This document shows positions 1-9,930 of a stretch of DNA of 63,195 nt, piece after piece. The notes under the pieces are model-generated. The model had not been told where the DNA came from and did no database searches. It was given only the letters and a program-made list of their open reading frames with translations. A program made the translations under genes and the position numbers. The number at the start of each line of letters is the position of its first letter. Positions within the stretch are counted from its first letter, which is position 1. Source of the stretch: an uncultured Eubacteriales bacterium (lineage in GTDB: Bacteria > Bacillota > Clostridia > Oscillospirales > CAG-272); the NCBI GenBank assembly GCA_934394585.1, contig CAKRQU010000009.1, forward strand, positions 1 to 63,195. Reading direction: 5' to 3'.

Positions 1-655
1 GGGAAAAGTCATCAAAGGAAGGCTCCTCGCCCTCCTTTGCAAACTACCTCGCACCCCGTCGAGTCAGCCGCGGGAAGCAATGCGCGGCAAGTATGTGCTA
101 CAGATGGCAAAGCAAAAATATTTTTGTCTATCGCCCCGCGCATCATCAGCCATACCGCGCGTGCGAACAAAGTACGCCGCAAAAAGCGAGCAGATTCGAC
201 GGGGTGGATGGCTCCCGCCATGGCTTTAGCTACGCTTCCCGCTATAGGCTAACCTCCGACTACGCGAGCATGGCTTGATGGACATCGAGTTGTGGAAGGT
301 TTAGTTTTGACTTGAACAGGCAAAAGTCCGAGTTAAGCGGGGGTCTGAACCGCGCTTCCGGTTTCGTCTATGGTCGGACTGTCGGGGAAGTATGTTCGCA
401 CGAGTCGCCGCGAGGCGACAGAAGGTGTTTAAAAGAGGAATACCTTCCTCTTTTTGACTTTTGGTACTTTTCTTCACAGAAAAGTACACCCCGTTCTCCT
501 GCGAGGAGAAAAGTAACTTTCCCGCGCTTTTATGAAAAGCGCGACCTCGTCCACGGGCGACGGCAGTCGCCCGCCCCCCCTCTTGGCAAAGAGAAACATC
601 TTTTTTGGTACTTTTGGTCACGCAAAAGTACACCCTCGTTTCCTTCGGAGAGGAA
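1..655 (+). repeat. Dispersed modular intergenic repeat, copy A (truncated by window edge)
   Basis: No gene is supported here. The sequence matches, with substitutions and small indels, copy B (16750-17510, opposite strand) and copy C (58190-58935, same strand). A shared anchor is gcgagcagattcgacgg at 186-202. The core (about 1-430) is followed by palindromic modules: GTCGCC/GGCGAC near 403-419, a GTACTTTT/AAAAGTAC hairpin near 468-492, GCGCTTTT/AAAAGCGC near 533-551, GGGCGAC/GTCGCCC near 555-572, CTCTT/AAGAG near 580-593, and a second GTACTTTT/AAAAGTAC hairpin near 618-640. Small ORFs exist, but their frame is not kept between copies. The function is unknown. A structured RNA, a 3'-end element or a decayed mobile element are all possible. 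Confidence 0.8.
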
Positions 656-660
656 AGAAA

Positions 661-694
661 AAAGCGGCAGAGAACCGAAATTCTCTGCCGCTTA
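661..694 (-). terminator. Intrinsic terminator of ppdK
   Basis: A perfect 13-bp stem (aagcggcagagaa at 662-674, complementary arm at 681-693) lies about 25 bp beyond the ppdK stop codon. On the minus strand it is followed by a T-rich run. Confidence 0.8.
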
Positions 695-719
695 TTATAC
701 ATCATTCGATGCTTGTATC

Positions 720-3344
720 TTATTTCTTGAGAGCTGCCTGAGCTGCTGCGAGTCTTGCTATCGGCACGCGGAAAGGCGAGCAGGATACATAATCAAGACC
801 GATTTCATGGCAGAATTCTACGGAAGACGGATCGCCGCCGTGCTCACCGCATATACCGCAGGAGAGTCCGGGACGTGTGCTGCGACCGAGTTCTACAGCC
901 ATCTTCATGAGCTTGCCTACGCCTACCTGATCAAGTTTGGCGAAAGGATCGTTCTCGTAAATCTTGGAATCATAGTAAGCACCGAGGAATTTGCCTGCGT
1001 CATCACGGCTGAAACCGAATGTCATCTGTGTAAGGTCGTTTGTACCGAAGCAGAAGAATTCAGCTTCCTTTGCGATTTCGTCGGCTGTGAGAGCGGCACG
1101 GGGAATTTCTATCATCGTACCTACTTCGTACTTGAGATCGCTGCCTGCTGCTGCGATTTCTTCATCGGCAACCTTTACAACGAAGCTCTTTACATACTTA
1201 AGCTCTTTTACATCGCCTATGAGAGGAATCATTATTTCTGGAACAACGTTCCAGTCGGGATGTTTCTTCTTTACTGCGATAGCGGCGCGGATAACGGCTC
1301 TCGTCTGCATGGAAGCTATCTCGGGGTAAGTTACCGCGAGACGGCAGCCACGATGACCCATCATCGGGTTGAATTCATGGAGAGAAGCGATGATTTCTTT
1401 GATTCTTTCAACGCTCTTGCCCTGATCCTTTGCCAGACGGGCTATATCTTCCTCAGCTGTGGGAACGAACTCATGGAGCGGGGGATCGAGGAAACGGATA
1501 ACGACAGGGTAGCCTTCGAGAGCCTCATAAAGCTTCTCAAAGTCGCTCTGCTGCATGGGAAGAATTTTAGCAAGAGCAGCTTCTCTTTCTTCCACTGTGT
1601 CGGAGCAGATCATTTCGCGGAAAGCGGCTATTCTGTCCGGCTCAAAGAACATGTGCTCTGTACGGCAAAGACCGATGCCTTCTGCGCCGAGCTCACGTGC
1701 TTTCTTTGCGTCTGCGGGTGTGTCTGCATTTGTGCGGACTCTGAGCTTTCTGTATTTGTCAGCCCATGCCATGATTCTGCCGAATTCGCCTGCGATTGTA
1801 GCGTCGACAGTGGGGATAAGACCTTCATAAATGTTACCTGTGGAACCGTCGATGGAGATCTCGTCGCCTTCATGGAATGTCTTGCCTGCGAGAGTGAATT
1901 TCTTGTTTTCTTCGTCCATTGCGATATCGCCGCAACCGGAAACGCAGCATTTACCCATACCGCGTGCAACAACGGCTGCATGGCTTGTCATACCGCCGCG
2001 AACAGTGAGGATACCCTGAGCGGCTTTCATACCTGTGATATCTTCGGGAGATGTTTCAAGACGAACGAGGACAACTTTCTTGCCCTTTGCTTTCCATTCT
2101 TCGGCATCTTCAGCCGTGAATACTACCTGACCGCATGCAGCGCCGGGAGATGCACCGAGACCGCGACCGAGAGGCTTTGTAGCTTTGAGAGCCTTGGCGT
2201 CGAACTGCGGGTGGAGAAGTGTATCGAGGTTACGGGGATCGATCATGAGGACGGCTTCCTGCTCGGTTCTCATGCCTTCGTCAACGAGATCGCATGCGAT
2301 CTTGAGAGCGGCCTGAGCTGTTCTCTTACCGTTACGTGTCTGGAGCATATAGAGTTTGCCGTGTTCAACGGTAAATTCCATATCCTGCATATCTCTGTAG
2401 TGCTCTTCCAGAGTTTTGCAAACCTGCTGGAACTGAGCGAATGCCTCGGGGAACTTCTGCTCCATCTCGGCAATCTTCATAGGTGTACGAACGCCAGCAA
2501 CAACGTCTTCGCCCTGCGCGTTTGTAAGGAATTCACCGAAAAGACCCTTTGCGCCTGTAGCGGGGTCACGCGTGAATGCAACACCTGTACCGCAATCGTC
2601 GCCCATATTACCGAAAGCCATGGACTGTACGTTTACGGCTGTACCCCAAGAATAGGGAATATCGTTGTCACGACGGTATACGTTTGCACGGGGGTTGTCC
2701 CAGCTGCGGAATACTGCCTTGATAGCGCCGAAAAGCTGTTCTTTCGGGTCGGAGGGGAAATCCGTACCGATTTTGGATTTGTATTCTTCCTTGAACTGAC
2801 GAGCCAGCTCTTTGAGATCGTCTGCGTCAAGCTCGATATCCTGCTTTACGCCCTTTTCCTCTTTCATCTTGTCGATGAGCTGCTCGAAATACTTCTTGCC
2901 GACTTCCATAACGACGTCGGAATACATCTGTATAAATCTTCTGTAGCAGTCCCAAGCCCATCTGGGATTGCCGGACTTTTTGGATATTACTTCCACAACT
3001 TCTTCGTTAAGACCGAGGTTGAGGATGGTATCCATCATGCCGGGCATGGATGCGCGCGCACCGGAACGAACGGAAACGAGAAGCGGATTTTCATGATCGC
3101 CGAATTTCTTGCCTGTGATGGTTTCCATCTTTTCGATGTACTCCATGATTTCAGCCTGGATTTCGGGATTGATCTGCTTGCCGTCCTCATAATACTTTGT
3201 GCATGCTTCCGTGGTGATTGTGAAGCCCTGCGGAACGGGAAGTCCGATATTTGTCATTTCCGCGAGGTTTGCGCCTTTACCGCCGAGAAGCTCACGCATA
3301 CCTGCGTTACCTTCTGTGAAAAGGTAAACATACTTCTTTGCCAT
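720..3344 (-). CDS. ppdK: Pyruvate, phosphate dikinase
   Basis: Interconverts pyruvate + ATP + Pi and PEP + AMP + PPi in the cytoplasm. In anaerobic clostridia it often serves PPi-linked glycolysis as well as gluconeogenesis. The protein has 874 residues, the usual bacterial length. The N-terminal ATP-grasp domain opens with GGKGANLAEM. The central swivelling domain carries GGMTSHAAVVARGMG with the phosphorylated His (about residue 450). The C-terminal PEP/pyruvate barrel ends with GLSCGICGEHGGDP, whose Cys is the acid/base residue. The ATG start is preceded by GGAGG at good spacing. It is transcribed alone towards repeat copy A. Identification is secure; the direction of flux in the cell is inference. 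Confidence 0.97.
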   Translation of the reverse strand: MAKKYVYLFTEGNAGMRELLGGKGANLAEMTNIGLPVPQGFTITTEACTKYYEDGKQINPEIQAEIMEYIEKMETITGKKFGDHENPLLVSVRSGARASMPGMMDTILNLGLNEEVVEVISKKSGNPRWAWDCYRRFIQMYSDVVMEVGKKYFEQLIDKMKEEKGVKQDIELDADDLKELARQFKEEYKSKIGTDFPSDPKEQLFGAIKAVFRSWDNPRANVYRRDNDIPYSWGTAVNVQSMAFGNMGDDCGTGVAFTRDPATGAKGLFGEFLTNAQGEDVVAGVRTPMKIAEMEQKFPEAFAQFQQVCKTLEEHYRDMQDMEFTVEHGKLYMLQTRNGKRTAQAALKIACDLVDEGMRTEQEAVLMIDPRNLDTLLHPQFDAKALKATKPLGRGLGASPGAACGQVVFTAEDAEEWKAKGKKVVLVRLETSPEDITGMKAAQGILTVRGGMTSHAAVVARGMGKCCVSGCGDIAMDEENKKFTLAGKTFHEGDEISIDGSTGNIYEGLIPTVDATIAGEFGRIMAWADKYRKLRVRTNADTPADAKKARELGAEGIGLCRTEHMFFEPDRIAAFREMICSDTVEEREAALAKILPMQQSDFEKLYEALEGYPVVIRFLDPPLHEFVPTAEEDIARLAKDQGKSVERIKEIIASLHEFNPMMGHRGCRLAVTYPEIASMQTRAVIRAAIAVKKKHPDWNVVPEIMIPLIGDVKELKYVKSFVVKVADEEIAAAGSDLKYEVGTMIEIPRAALTADEIAKEAEFFCFGTNDLTQMTFGFSRDDAGKFLGAYYDSKIYENDPFAKLDQVGVGKLMKMAVELGRSTRPGLSCGICGEHGGDPSSVEFCHEIGLDYVSCSPFRVPIARLAAAQAALKK

Positions 3345-3400
3345 TTGTTTTTTTCCTCCATAGTTTTTATTGAGATTTTTACAAATCTATACATTTTGGT

Positions 3401-3429
3401 ATTATATCATAGATTTTTCCAAATATCTA
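3401..3429 (-). promoter_or_regulatory. Putative ppdK promoter
   Basis: Minus-strand -10 TATAAT (3406-3401) lies 17 bp from a weak -35 TAGATA (3429-3424), about 57 bp upstream of the ppdK start. The -10 is perfect; the -35 is poor. Confidence 0.45.
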
Positions 3430-3490
3430 TAGCTTTTATGAAAAAAGTTGAGAAAAAAAGCGAAAAATTTAAGAAAATCGGGTTTACCTA

Positions 3491-3519
3491 TTGCAAAAAT
3501 CGCTTTTCGGGGGTAAAAT
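3491..3519 (+). promoter_or_regulatory. Putative promoter of pth-mfd
   Basis: TTGCAA (3491-3496), 17-bp spacer, TAAAAT (3514-3519), about 100 bp before the pth start. Confidence 0.5.
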
Positions 3520-3619
3520 AAAGTGAAAAAAGCCGCGGCGCGGCATAAATACGGCATTGCTACGGAAGGGAGGCGATCTCCTTTCCGCATTTCGTGCTGT
3601 TTTCGGAAAGGGTAGAAAT

Positions 3620-4237
3620 ATGTCGATTTTCGATTTATTCAAAAAGATAGAAAGCGATGGAAAAAGCGCGCCCGTATCGTATATAGTGGCAGGGCTGGGA
3701 AATCCCGGGACAAAATACGAAAAGACGAGGCACAATGCGGGTTTCCTCGCGATAGACAGCATAGCGCAGAAGCTGGGCGAAAAGATAAATTCGTCAAAAT
3801 TTCAGTCGCTTTGCTGCCGCACGACAATAGACGGCACGGGGGTGCTTCTGATGAAGCCGCAGACGCTCATGAATGCCTCCGGTATAGCCATAGACGAGGC
3901 GGCTTCATTCTATAAAATACCGCCGGAGCATATAATAGTGCTGTGCGACGATATCATGCAGAAACCCGGGCATATCCGCATAAGAAAGAGCGGAAGCGCG
4001 GGCGGGCACAACGGGCTGAAAAGCGTGATAGGCTTTTGCGGGAGTGAATTTCCGCGTATCCGCATGGGCGTGGGAGAAAAGCCTGCACCGGAATACGATC
4101 TCGCCGACTGGGTGACGGGAAAGCTCCCCGACGCGGATATGAAGGCGCTCGTTTCCCGATTTGACGATGTATACGAGGCGCTCCGTCTGATACTTCGCGG
4201 AGATTACGATCGTGCGATGAATTTATATAATAAATAG
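3620..4237 (+). CDS. pth: Peptidyl-tRNA hydrolase
   Basis: Releases tRNA from prematurely dropped peptidyl-tRNA. The protein has 205 residues. It shows the family signature VAGLGNPGTKYEKTRHNAGF with catalytic His38, then LCDDI with the conserved Asp, and GSAGGHNGLKS. The start is the ATG after GGAAAGGG. An upstream in-frame start at 3557 would add 21 unlikely residues. Even so the protein has about 20 residues before the usual first strand, a short extension of unknown meaning. It is followed after 7 bp by mfd, the common clostridial order, and probably shares its transcript. Confidence 0.95.
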   Translation: MSIFDLFKKIESDGKSAPVSYIVAGLGNPGTKYEKTRHNAGFLAIDSIAQKLGEKINSSKFQSLCCRTTIDGTGVLLMKPQTLMNASGIAIDEAASFYKIPPEHIIVLCDDIMQKPGHIRIRKSGSAGGHNGLKSVIGFCGSEFPRIRMGVGEKPAPEYDLADWVTGKLPDADMKALVSRFDDVYEALRLILRGDYDRAMNLYNK

Positions 4238-4244
4238 ATGATAT

Positions 4245-7200
4245 ATGATTAAAGCCAATATTATTTCAAATCAGATTTCGGCGCAGAGAGAGTTTGCGCA
4301 GCTGCTGAAAACCCGCCGGGAAAACAAGGGGAAATCCAAAAAACTGCCCTCTATGATAACTGGGCTTTGCGAGGGGGCGCTCGACGCTTTTCTCGCTGCT
4401 TTCATCGGCGCGGACTGCGCAGACGAGCCTTCGCTGATACTGGTGCAGGATGAAAAAACGGCGCGGCATATAAATTCCGCGCTCGCCTGCTTCGGCATAA
4501 AAAGCATGATTTTTCCCGCGCGCGATCCCGTTTTTTACAATATGACGGCTTCGCACGATGCGGAGTATAACAGGCTTTCCGCGCTTTCCGAAATAAGCGC
4601 CGGAAGCGGCGTGGCTGTGATAGCCACACCTGATGCGGCCATGCAGTCTACCATGCCGCGGGACAGGCTCTGCGCCTGCGAATTTACGCTTTCAGTGGGC
4701 GACAGCGTGGATATGGCGGAGCTTTCCCGTGCTCTGGTGGAAAGCGGATATGTTTCGTGCGAGCTGGTGGACGGCAAAGGCAGATTTGCCGTGCGCGGAG
4801 GCATCGCGGATATTTTCACGCCGCAATCGGATATGCCCGTGCGCCTGGAGCTTTTCGGCGACGAGATCGACCGAATAGGATATTTCGATATAATGACGCA
4901 GAGATGGACGGAAAATCTGCGCTCGGTAAAAATCCTTCCCGCGCGGGAGATTATCCCCGATGGGGAGGCGCGCGTCCGCATCGGAAAAGCGATAGACCGC
5001 CTGCTGAAAAAGGCGAAAAGCGAAGCGGCGCAGAATTCGCTGATGACGGAGAAAACAGCCGTGGAAAGCGGCGCCGAGGTTCTCGCGGCGGAGAAATATC
5101 TTCCTTTGATATATGAAAAGCGCACGTGCCTGCTCGATTATTTCAATGAGGACAGCGCCGTTTTCATGATAGAATCATCGGGCATTTCGGAAAGACTGCG
5201 CGCCGCCTGCCGCCACGGAGAGGAAACGACAAAGCAGCTTCTCACCGACGGCGTTATGCCCGCCGGCTGCGGAATACTTTACTGCGACGAAACGGATCTG
5301 CTTTCATTTGCCGAGCGTACCGGCGCGATAATAGCAAATTCATTCCTTTCACAGTATGCGGGCAGGCTCTGGGAAATATACTCGGTGCATACCCGCTCGA
5401 CATCGTCGTTTGCGGGAAACGCGGAGGCGCTTTGCGAAGATACGCAGTCGTATATCCGCGCGAAATACCGCATAGTGATAGCCGCGGAAAACGAAACGGA
5501 AGCGGCAAATACGCGCGATATTCTTTCGGAGCACGAGATAAAATCCACTTATGCCCCCGATATATCGGGCATAACGGAAATCGTACCCGGGATACCGATG
5601 GTGACGGTTTTCCCCTGCACCGGATTTGAAACGGTGAATTCGAAATTCATCCTTTTCTCTCTCGGCGAGGGGGAAGCGGTGAAAGCACGCACCCGGAGCA
5701 GGCACAGGACGAAAAACAGAAAAACGGCGAAGGAAAAAATCCTTTCCTACGCGGATCTGACAGTGGGCGATTATGTAGTTCACGACACGCACGGCATAGG
5801 CAGATATATGGGGCTGGAAACGATACGCGATTACACGGGCGTATGCCACGACCATATAAAAATACAGTATTCCGGCACGGATGTGCTTTACGTCCGCTGC
5901 GAACAGATAGAAACCGTTTCCAAATATATAGGCGCGGGCGCCGACGAGGGAACGATAAAGCTTTCGAAACTGGGCGGCACGGAATGGATAAAGACGAAAT
6001 CGCGCGTGAAAGGCGAAGTAAAGCAGATGGCAAAGGAGCTGATCGCGCTTTATGCCGAGCGTATGCGCCGCCCGGGTTTTGCTTTTGATGCCGACGACGA
6101 TATGCAGAGAGAATTCGAATCGCTTTTCGAATATGAGGAAACGGAAGGGCAGCTCGCCGCTTCCGAGGATATAAAGCGCGATATGGAAAAGCCTGTGCCG
6201 ATGGACCGCCTGCTTTGCGGTGATGTCGGCTTCGGCAAAACGGAAGTGGCGCTCCGCGCGGCTTTCAAAGCCGTGGTGGGCGGAAAGCAGGTTGCCATTC
6301 TCGTTCCGACAACCATACTCGCCATGCAGCATTACCAGACGATAGTATCGCGTATGCGCGGCTTTCCCGTGAAGGTTTCGCTATTGTCGCGTTTTCGCAC
6401 GCATGCCGAGCAGGAAGCGGCGGTGCGTTCACTGCGGCGCGGAGATACCGATATAGTGGTGGGCACGCACAGGCTGCTCTCCTCGGATATACAGTTTCAC
6501 GATCTCGGGCTCGTCATCATAGATGAGGAGCAACGCTTCGGCGTGGCTCACAAGGAAAAGCTGAAGCAGATATCGAAAAACGTGGATGTGCTCACTCTGA
6601 CGGCTACGCCGATACCGAGGACGCTGAATATGGCGATGAATTCGATACGCGATATGTCCGTGCTCGATGAAGCGCCCGGCGACAGGATGCCCGTGCAGAC
6701 TTATGTGCTGGAATACGACGATCTCGTGATAAACGAGGCGATCAGACGCGAGCTTCACCGCGGCGGGCAGGTTTTTTACCTGCACAACAGGATAGAAAAC
6801 ATAGCAGGTACGGCGGCGCGGCTGAAAAAGGAATTTCCCGATGCGAATATAGATATAGCACACGGCAGGATGGAAAAAGAGGAGCTCGCCGATATATGGC
6901 AGAGCCTCGTCGAAGGCAATACGGACATTCTCGTCTGCACCACGATAATAGAAACGGGCGTGGACGTGCCGAACGCAAATACGCTGATCATCGAAAATGC
7001 CGATATGATGGGGCTTTCCCAGCTGCATCAGATACGCGGCAGAGTAGGCAGAAGCGCAAGGCGTGCCTATGCTTATTTCACCTACCGGCAGGGAAAGGCG
7101 CTGAGCGACATATCGACAAAAAGACTTGCCGCGATACGTGATTTCACGGAATTCGGTTCCGGTTTCAAAATAGCTCTGCGCGATCTGGAAATACGCGGCG

Positions 7201-7766
7201 CGGGCGATATACTCGGCGCCCGCCAGCACGGACACATGGAAAGCGTGGGCTATGATATGTATCTGAAAATACTGAACGAAGCCATTCTGGAGGAGCGCGG
7301 GGAAACACCGCCGAAAAAAACGGAATGCACCGTTTCCGTGGGCAGGGACGCATATATACCGGAAAGCTATATTTCTTCCGTTTCACAGAGAATAGATATG
7401 TACAAAAAAATAGCTGCCATAGAAAACGAGGCGGATGCCGACGATATCGCGGACGAATTGCTCGATCGCTACGGCGATATGCCGCAGTCGGTGGAAACCC
7501 TGCTTTCCGCGTCGCTGGTGCGCGCGCTCGGAAGCGAATGCGGCATAACACAGATAGACAAGCGCGAGGGCGGCGTGATATTTTATCCGGAGCAGGCGGA
7601 TTTCTCCGTGCTTTCGCAGATCAGCGCGGCTTTTCCAGCGAGAATAACCATAGTCCCGTCGGAGCGAACGTATTTTACGCTGAAAATAAAGCGTTCGGAG
7701 CCGATTTTAACGGCAGTTTCCGATTTGTTAAAGAAATATATACAAATAAAATCGAAAAAAGAGTAG
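4245..7766 (+). CDS. mfd: Transcription-repair coupling factor (Mfd helicase)
   Basis: Dislodges RNA polymerase stalled at DNA lesions and recruits UvrA. The protein has 1173 residues, full length. The UvrB-like N-terminal region has degenerate helicase motifs. The CarD-like RNA polymerase interaction domain is near residues 500-565 (DYVVHDTHGIGRY). The RecG-like motor has Walker A GDVGFGKTEVA near 657, Walker B DEEQRFG near 760 and QIRGRVGRS near 930. A TRCF C-terminal domain follows at about 1030-1150. No good Shine-Dalgarno precedes the ATG, and pth ends 7 bp upstream, so translation is probably coupled to pth. Confidence 0.97.
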   Translation: MIKANIISNQISAQREFAQLLKTRRENKGKSKKLPSMITGLCEGALDAFLAAFIGADCADEPSLILVQDEKTARHINSALACFGIKSMIFPARDPVFYNMTASHDAEYNRLSALSEISAGSGVAVIATPDAAMQSTMPRDRLCACEFTLSVGDSVDMAELSRALVESGYVSCELVDGKGRFAVRGGIADIFTPQSDMPVRLELFGDEIDRIGYFDIMTQRWTENLRSVKILPAREIIPDGEARVRIGKAIDRLLKKAKSEAAQNSLMTEKTAVESGAEVLAAEKYLPLIYEKRTCLLDYFNEDSAVFMIESSGISERLRAACRHGEETTKQLLTDGVMPAGCGILYCDETDLLSFAERTGAIIANSFLSQYAGRLWEIYSVHTRSTSSFAGNAEALCEDTQSYIRAKYRIVIAAENETEAANTRDILSEHEIKSTYAPDISGITEIVPGIPMVTVFPCTGFETVNSKFILFSLGEGEAVKARTRSRHRTKNRKTAKEKILSYADLTVGDYVVHDTHGIGRYMGLETIRDYTGVCHDHIKIQYSGTDVLYVRCEQIETVSKYIGAGADEGTIKLSKLGGTEWIKTKSRVKGEVKQMAKELIALYAERMRRPGFAFDADDDMQREFESLFEYEETEGQLAASEDIKRDMEKPVPMDRLLCGDVGFGKTEVALRAAFKAVVGGKQVAILVPTTILAMQHYQTIVSRMRGFPVKVSLLSRFRTHAEQEAAVRSLRRGDTDIVVGTHRLLSSDIQFHDLGLVIIDEEQRFGVAHKEKLKQISKNVDVLTLTATPIPRTLNMAMNSIRDMSVLDEAPGDRMPVQTYVLEYDDLVINEAIRRELHRGGQVFYLHNRIENIAGTAARLKKEFPDANIDIAHGRMEKEELADIWQSLVEGNTDILVCTTIIETGVDVPNANTLIIENADMMGLSQLHQIRGRVGRSARRAYAYFTYRQGKALSDISTKRLAAIRDFTEFGSGFKIALRDLEIRGAGDILGARQHGHMESVGYDMYLKILNEAILEERGETPPKKTECTVSVGRDAYIPESYISSVSQRIDMYKKIAAIENEADADDIADELLDRYGDMPQSVETLLSASLVRALGSECGITQIDKREGGVIFYPEQADFSVLSQISAAFPARITIVPSERTYFTLKIKRSEPILTAVSDLLKKYIQIKSKKE

Positions 7767-7862
7767 ATTTTTTTGAAAATATATGTATAATATTATTATA
7801 CTCATTTTTTTCCTGCATTTTTTTGCGGGAAAGCACTAAAAAACAAAGGAGTTTCATTCACA

Positions 7863-9062
7863 ATGAAAGCAAAAAGACTTATTTCAATCGTTTTGGCTGT
7901 ATTCATGCTGGCTACGGCTGTACTCACACTCGCATCATGCGGCGAAAAGGTTGCCATGTCGCTCGAGATAGACGGAAAAACATATACCGTCACCACAAAA
8001 GAGCTGGATTTCCTTTTCCCCTTCGTAAAAACCAATCTTTTCTACAGCTACGGCTTTACCACCGATTTCAATACACCATCCATCTGGTCCGGTGAAACCG
8101 AAAGAGAAGACGGCACAAAGACGACCGCAGGCGAGCTTCAGACGGAAAATATCCTCAAAATGGCAAAAAATCTGCTCGTGACGAAATATCTTTACGATAA
8201 ATACGGCAGTCCCGCCATCGACAGCGAAAAGCTCACGGAATATCAGACGCTTGTGAAAACAAAACTCAATTATTACGGATATGGCAAGGAAGGCTACTAC
8301 AAGAGATATTTCGGCTATACCACAGAGCAGGAGCTGGATTATTACACGCGCGGTCTTGAAGGCGACGCTATAGTGGAATATCTTTTCGGCGAAAACGGCA
8401 TAATGAAGATTTCCGATGAAGAAAAGGAAAAATACTACGCCGACAACTACTACGCTTATCAGTTTATCATGCTCGATATGAATAAAGACGTGACCAGAGA
8501 TGAGGACGGAAACAGAGTTCGGAAAACGGAAAAGGACAAGGACGGAAAAGAAACCACTCTCGACGAATACGAATACACAAATCTGACCGACGATCAGAAG
8601 GAAGCAAAGAAAAATACCGTAAAGGAAATAGAAAAGGCGCTCAAAGAAGGCGCGGATTTCGCAGAGCTTATCGAAAAATATTCCGACAGTTTTGAATCCG
8701 TAGAGCATGCAAAGGCTTATATCATTTCCAAAGACGGCACGCTCATAAACACCACCGTACAGGAAAAGGTAAAGGATTTTAAAGTGGGCGACTATACGGA
8801 AGAGGGAATATCCTATTCCAATGACAACTACACATATTTCGTAAAGAAAGTGGAGCTTCCCGTAAAAGCTTACGAAGAGGAAGAATACGAAGAATTTTTC
8901 ACATCCTTTGACGACGATATGAAGGATGGAAAATACAGCGATATGTGCGACGAATATGTGGACAAGATAGTCGTAAACGACAGCGTAGTTTCCAAATACA
9001 GCTTTGTAAAGGCATTTCTCAGCGACTATGTAAATACAAGATATCAGTCTTCTACGAACTGA
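7863..9062 (+). CDS. PpiC/SurA-type peptidyl-prolyl isomerase lipoprotein
   Basis: Predicted extracytoplasmic foldase anchored by lipid (PrsA-like role). The protein has 399 residues. A hydrophobic signal segment ends in the lipobox LTLASC, with Cys26 as the lipidated residue. The N-terminal helical region resembles SurA_N. A parvulin-like stretch is seen at about 240-330 (KEGADFAELIEKYSDS, then a VGDYTEEG region and KKVELP), but it is divergent and catalytic activity is uncertain. The ATG follows AAAGGAG. The next gene begins 4 bp after its stop. Family call likely, substrate unknown. Confidence 0.75.
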   Translation: MKAKRLISIVLAVFMLATAVLTLASCGEKVAMSLEIDGKTYTVTTKELDFLFPFVKTNLFYSYGFTTDFNTPSIWSGETEREDGTKTTAGELQTENILKMAKNLLVTKYLYDKYGSPAIDSEKLTEYQTLVKTKLNYYGYGKEGYYKRYFGYTTEQELDYYTRGLEGDAIVEYLFGENGIMKISDEEKEKYYADNYYAYQFIMLDMNKDVTRDEDGNRVRKTEKDKDGKETTLDEYEYTNLTDDQKEAKKNTVKEIEKALKEGADFAELIEKYSDSFESVEHAKAYIISKDGTLINTTVQEKVKDFKVGDYTEEGISYSNDNYTYFVKKVELPVKAYEEEEYEEFFTSFDDDMKDGKYSDMCDEYVDKIVVNDSVVSKYSFVKAFLSDYVNTRYQSSTN

Positions 9063-9066
9063 GAAA

Positions 9067-9930
9067 GTGTTTGGATTTGTAAAGCCCTTTTTCCCCGAAA
9101 TGAGGATAAAGGACAGCGATTTCTATAAAAGCGTATACTGCGGAGTATGCCGCGCGATGAAAAAGGAAACCGGCGCGCTTTCCTGCGCATTTTTAAGCTA
9201 CGATGCCGTTTTTCTTGCGCTGGCACGGCTCGCGGTGACGGGCGAAAGCTACACAGTGGTACGCGAAAAATGCTTACGTCATCCTTTCCGCAAAAGAGCG
9301 GTGATGCGGGAATCCGCTTCGCTTTCGTTTGCGGCAAAGGCGAGCGCCGCTTTGCTTTACGGCAAGCTGCGCGATGACATAACCGATGAAAAAGGCAAAA
9401 AAAGAGCGGCGGCGAAAGCGGTCGCTCCTTATGCAAAAAAATTCAGTCGCAGAGCGGATTTTCCGGAGGCGGACGATATCATGGCGGACAGGCTCGCGGC
9501 GCTTGCCACGGCGGAAAAGGAAAATGCCTCTCCCGACGCGTGCGCCGATATTTCGGGCGAAATGCTTGCGGGAGTAGCAGCTTTCGGTCTGGAAGGCGAA
9601 AAATACGCGATAATGCGCGAGATAGCTTTTCATATAGGCAGATGGATATATCTCGCGGATGCCGTATGCGATTATCCCGAAGACGTGAAAAGAGGGAGAT
9701 TTAATCCCTTTGCCGCGGAATATACCGCAGAGGAAATGAAAAAATTCGCAGAGGAGGAAGCTTACGAGCTTACCGTTCCCGATCTTGCGGCGGCTCAGAA
9801 TGCTTTTGCACTCGCCGATTGCCGCGATGCGCATATAAATGCCTGTATAGAGAATATACTTCATTACGGAATGAAAAATTCGTTTTACATAACCATGAGA
9901 AAGGAGTGGCATGATGAACGATCCTTATAA
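9067..9930 (+). CDS. DUF5685 family protein
   Basis: 287 residues, function unknown. The N-terminus (MFGFVKP..., then YCGVCRAM near residues 24-31) matches the start of the clostridial DUF5685 family, which justifies the GTG start at 9067 only 4 bp after the preceding stop. The body is helical and alanine-rich (LSYDAVFLALARL, and IGRWIYLADAVCDYPEDVKRG), resembling a helical-bundle fold. The conserved Cys and Asp residues could bind metal, but that is speculation. It overlaps the J-domain gene by 17-20 bp, which suggests translational coupling and a shared role. Confidence 0.8.
   Translation: MFGFVKPFFPEMRIKDSDFYKSVYCGVCRAMKKETGALSCAFLSYDAVFLALARLAVTGESYTVVREKCLRHPFRKRAVMRESASLSFAAKASAALLYGKLRDDITDEKGKKRAAAKAVAPYAKKFSRRADFPEADDIMADRLAALATAEKENASPDACADISGEMLAGVAAFGLEGEKYAIMREIAFHIGRWIYLADAVCDYPEDVKRGRFNPFAAEYTAEEMKKFAEEEAYELTVPDLAAAQNAFALADCRDAHINACIENILHYGMKNSFYITMRKEWHDERSL

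Noticed and set aside
12..221. Small ORFs in the repeats sharing an STGCEVVCKGGRGAFL-like end
   Set aside because: The similarity follows from the DNA repeat. In copy B the matching frame hits a stop early (after ARFLRHTMFARAVWLMI), and indels shift frame between copies, so there is no sign of protein-level selection.
312..3521. 1069-codon open frame antisense to ppdK
   Set aside because: It runs opposite to a fully conserved 874-residue enzyme and through non-coding repeat A; its product is Cys-rich and resembles no family. It is a codon-bias shadow.
5349..6332. Long antisense frames inside mfd and other high-GC genes
   Set aside because: They mirror the real coding frame, have no ribosome binding sites of note, and translate to His/Arg-rich low-similarity proteins.
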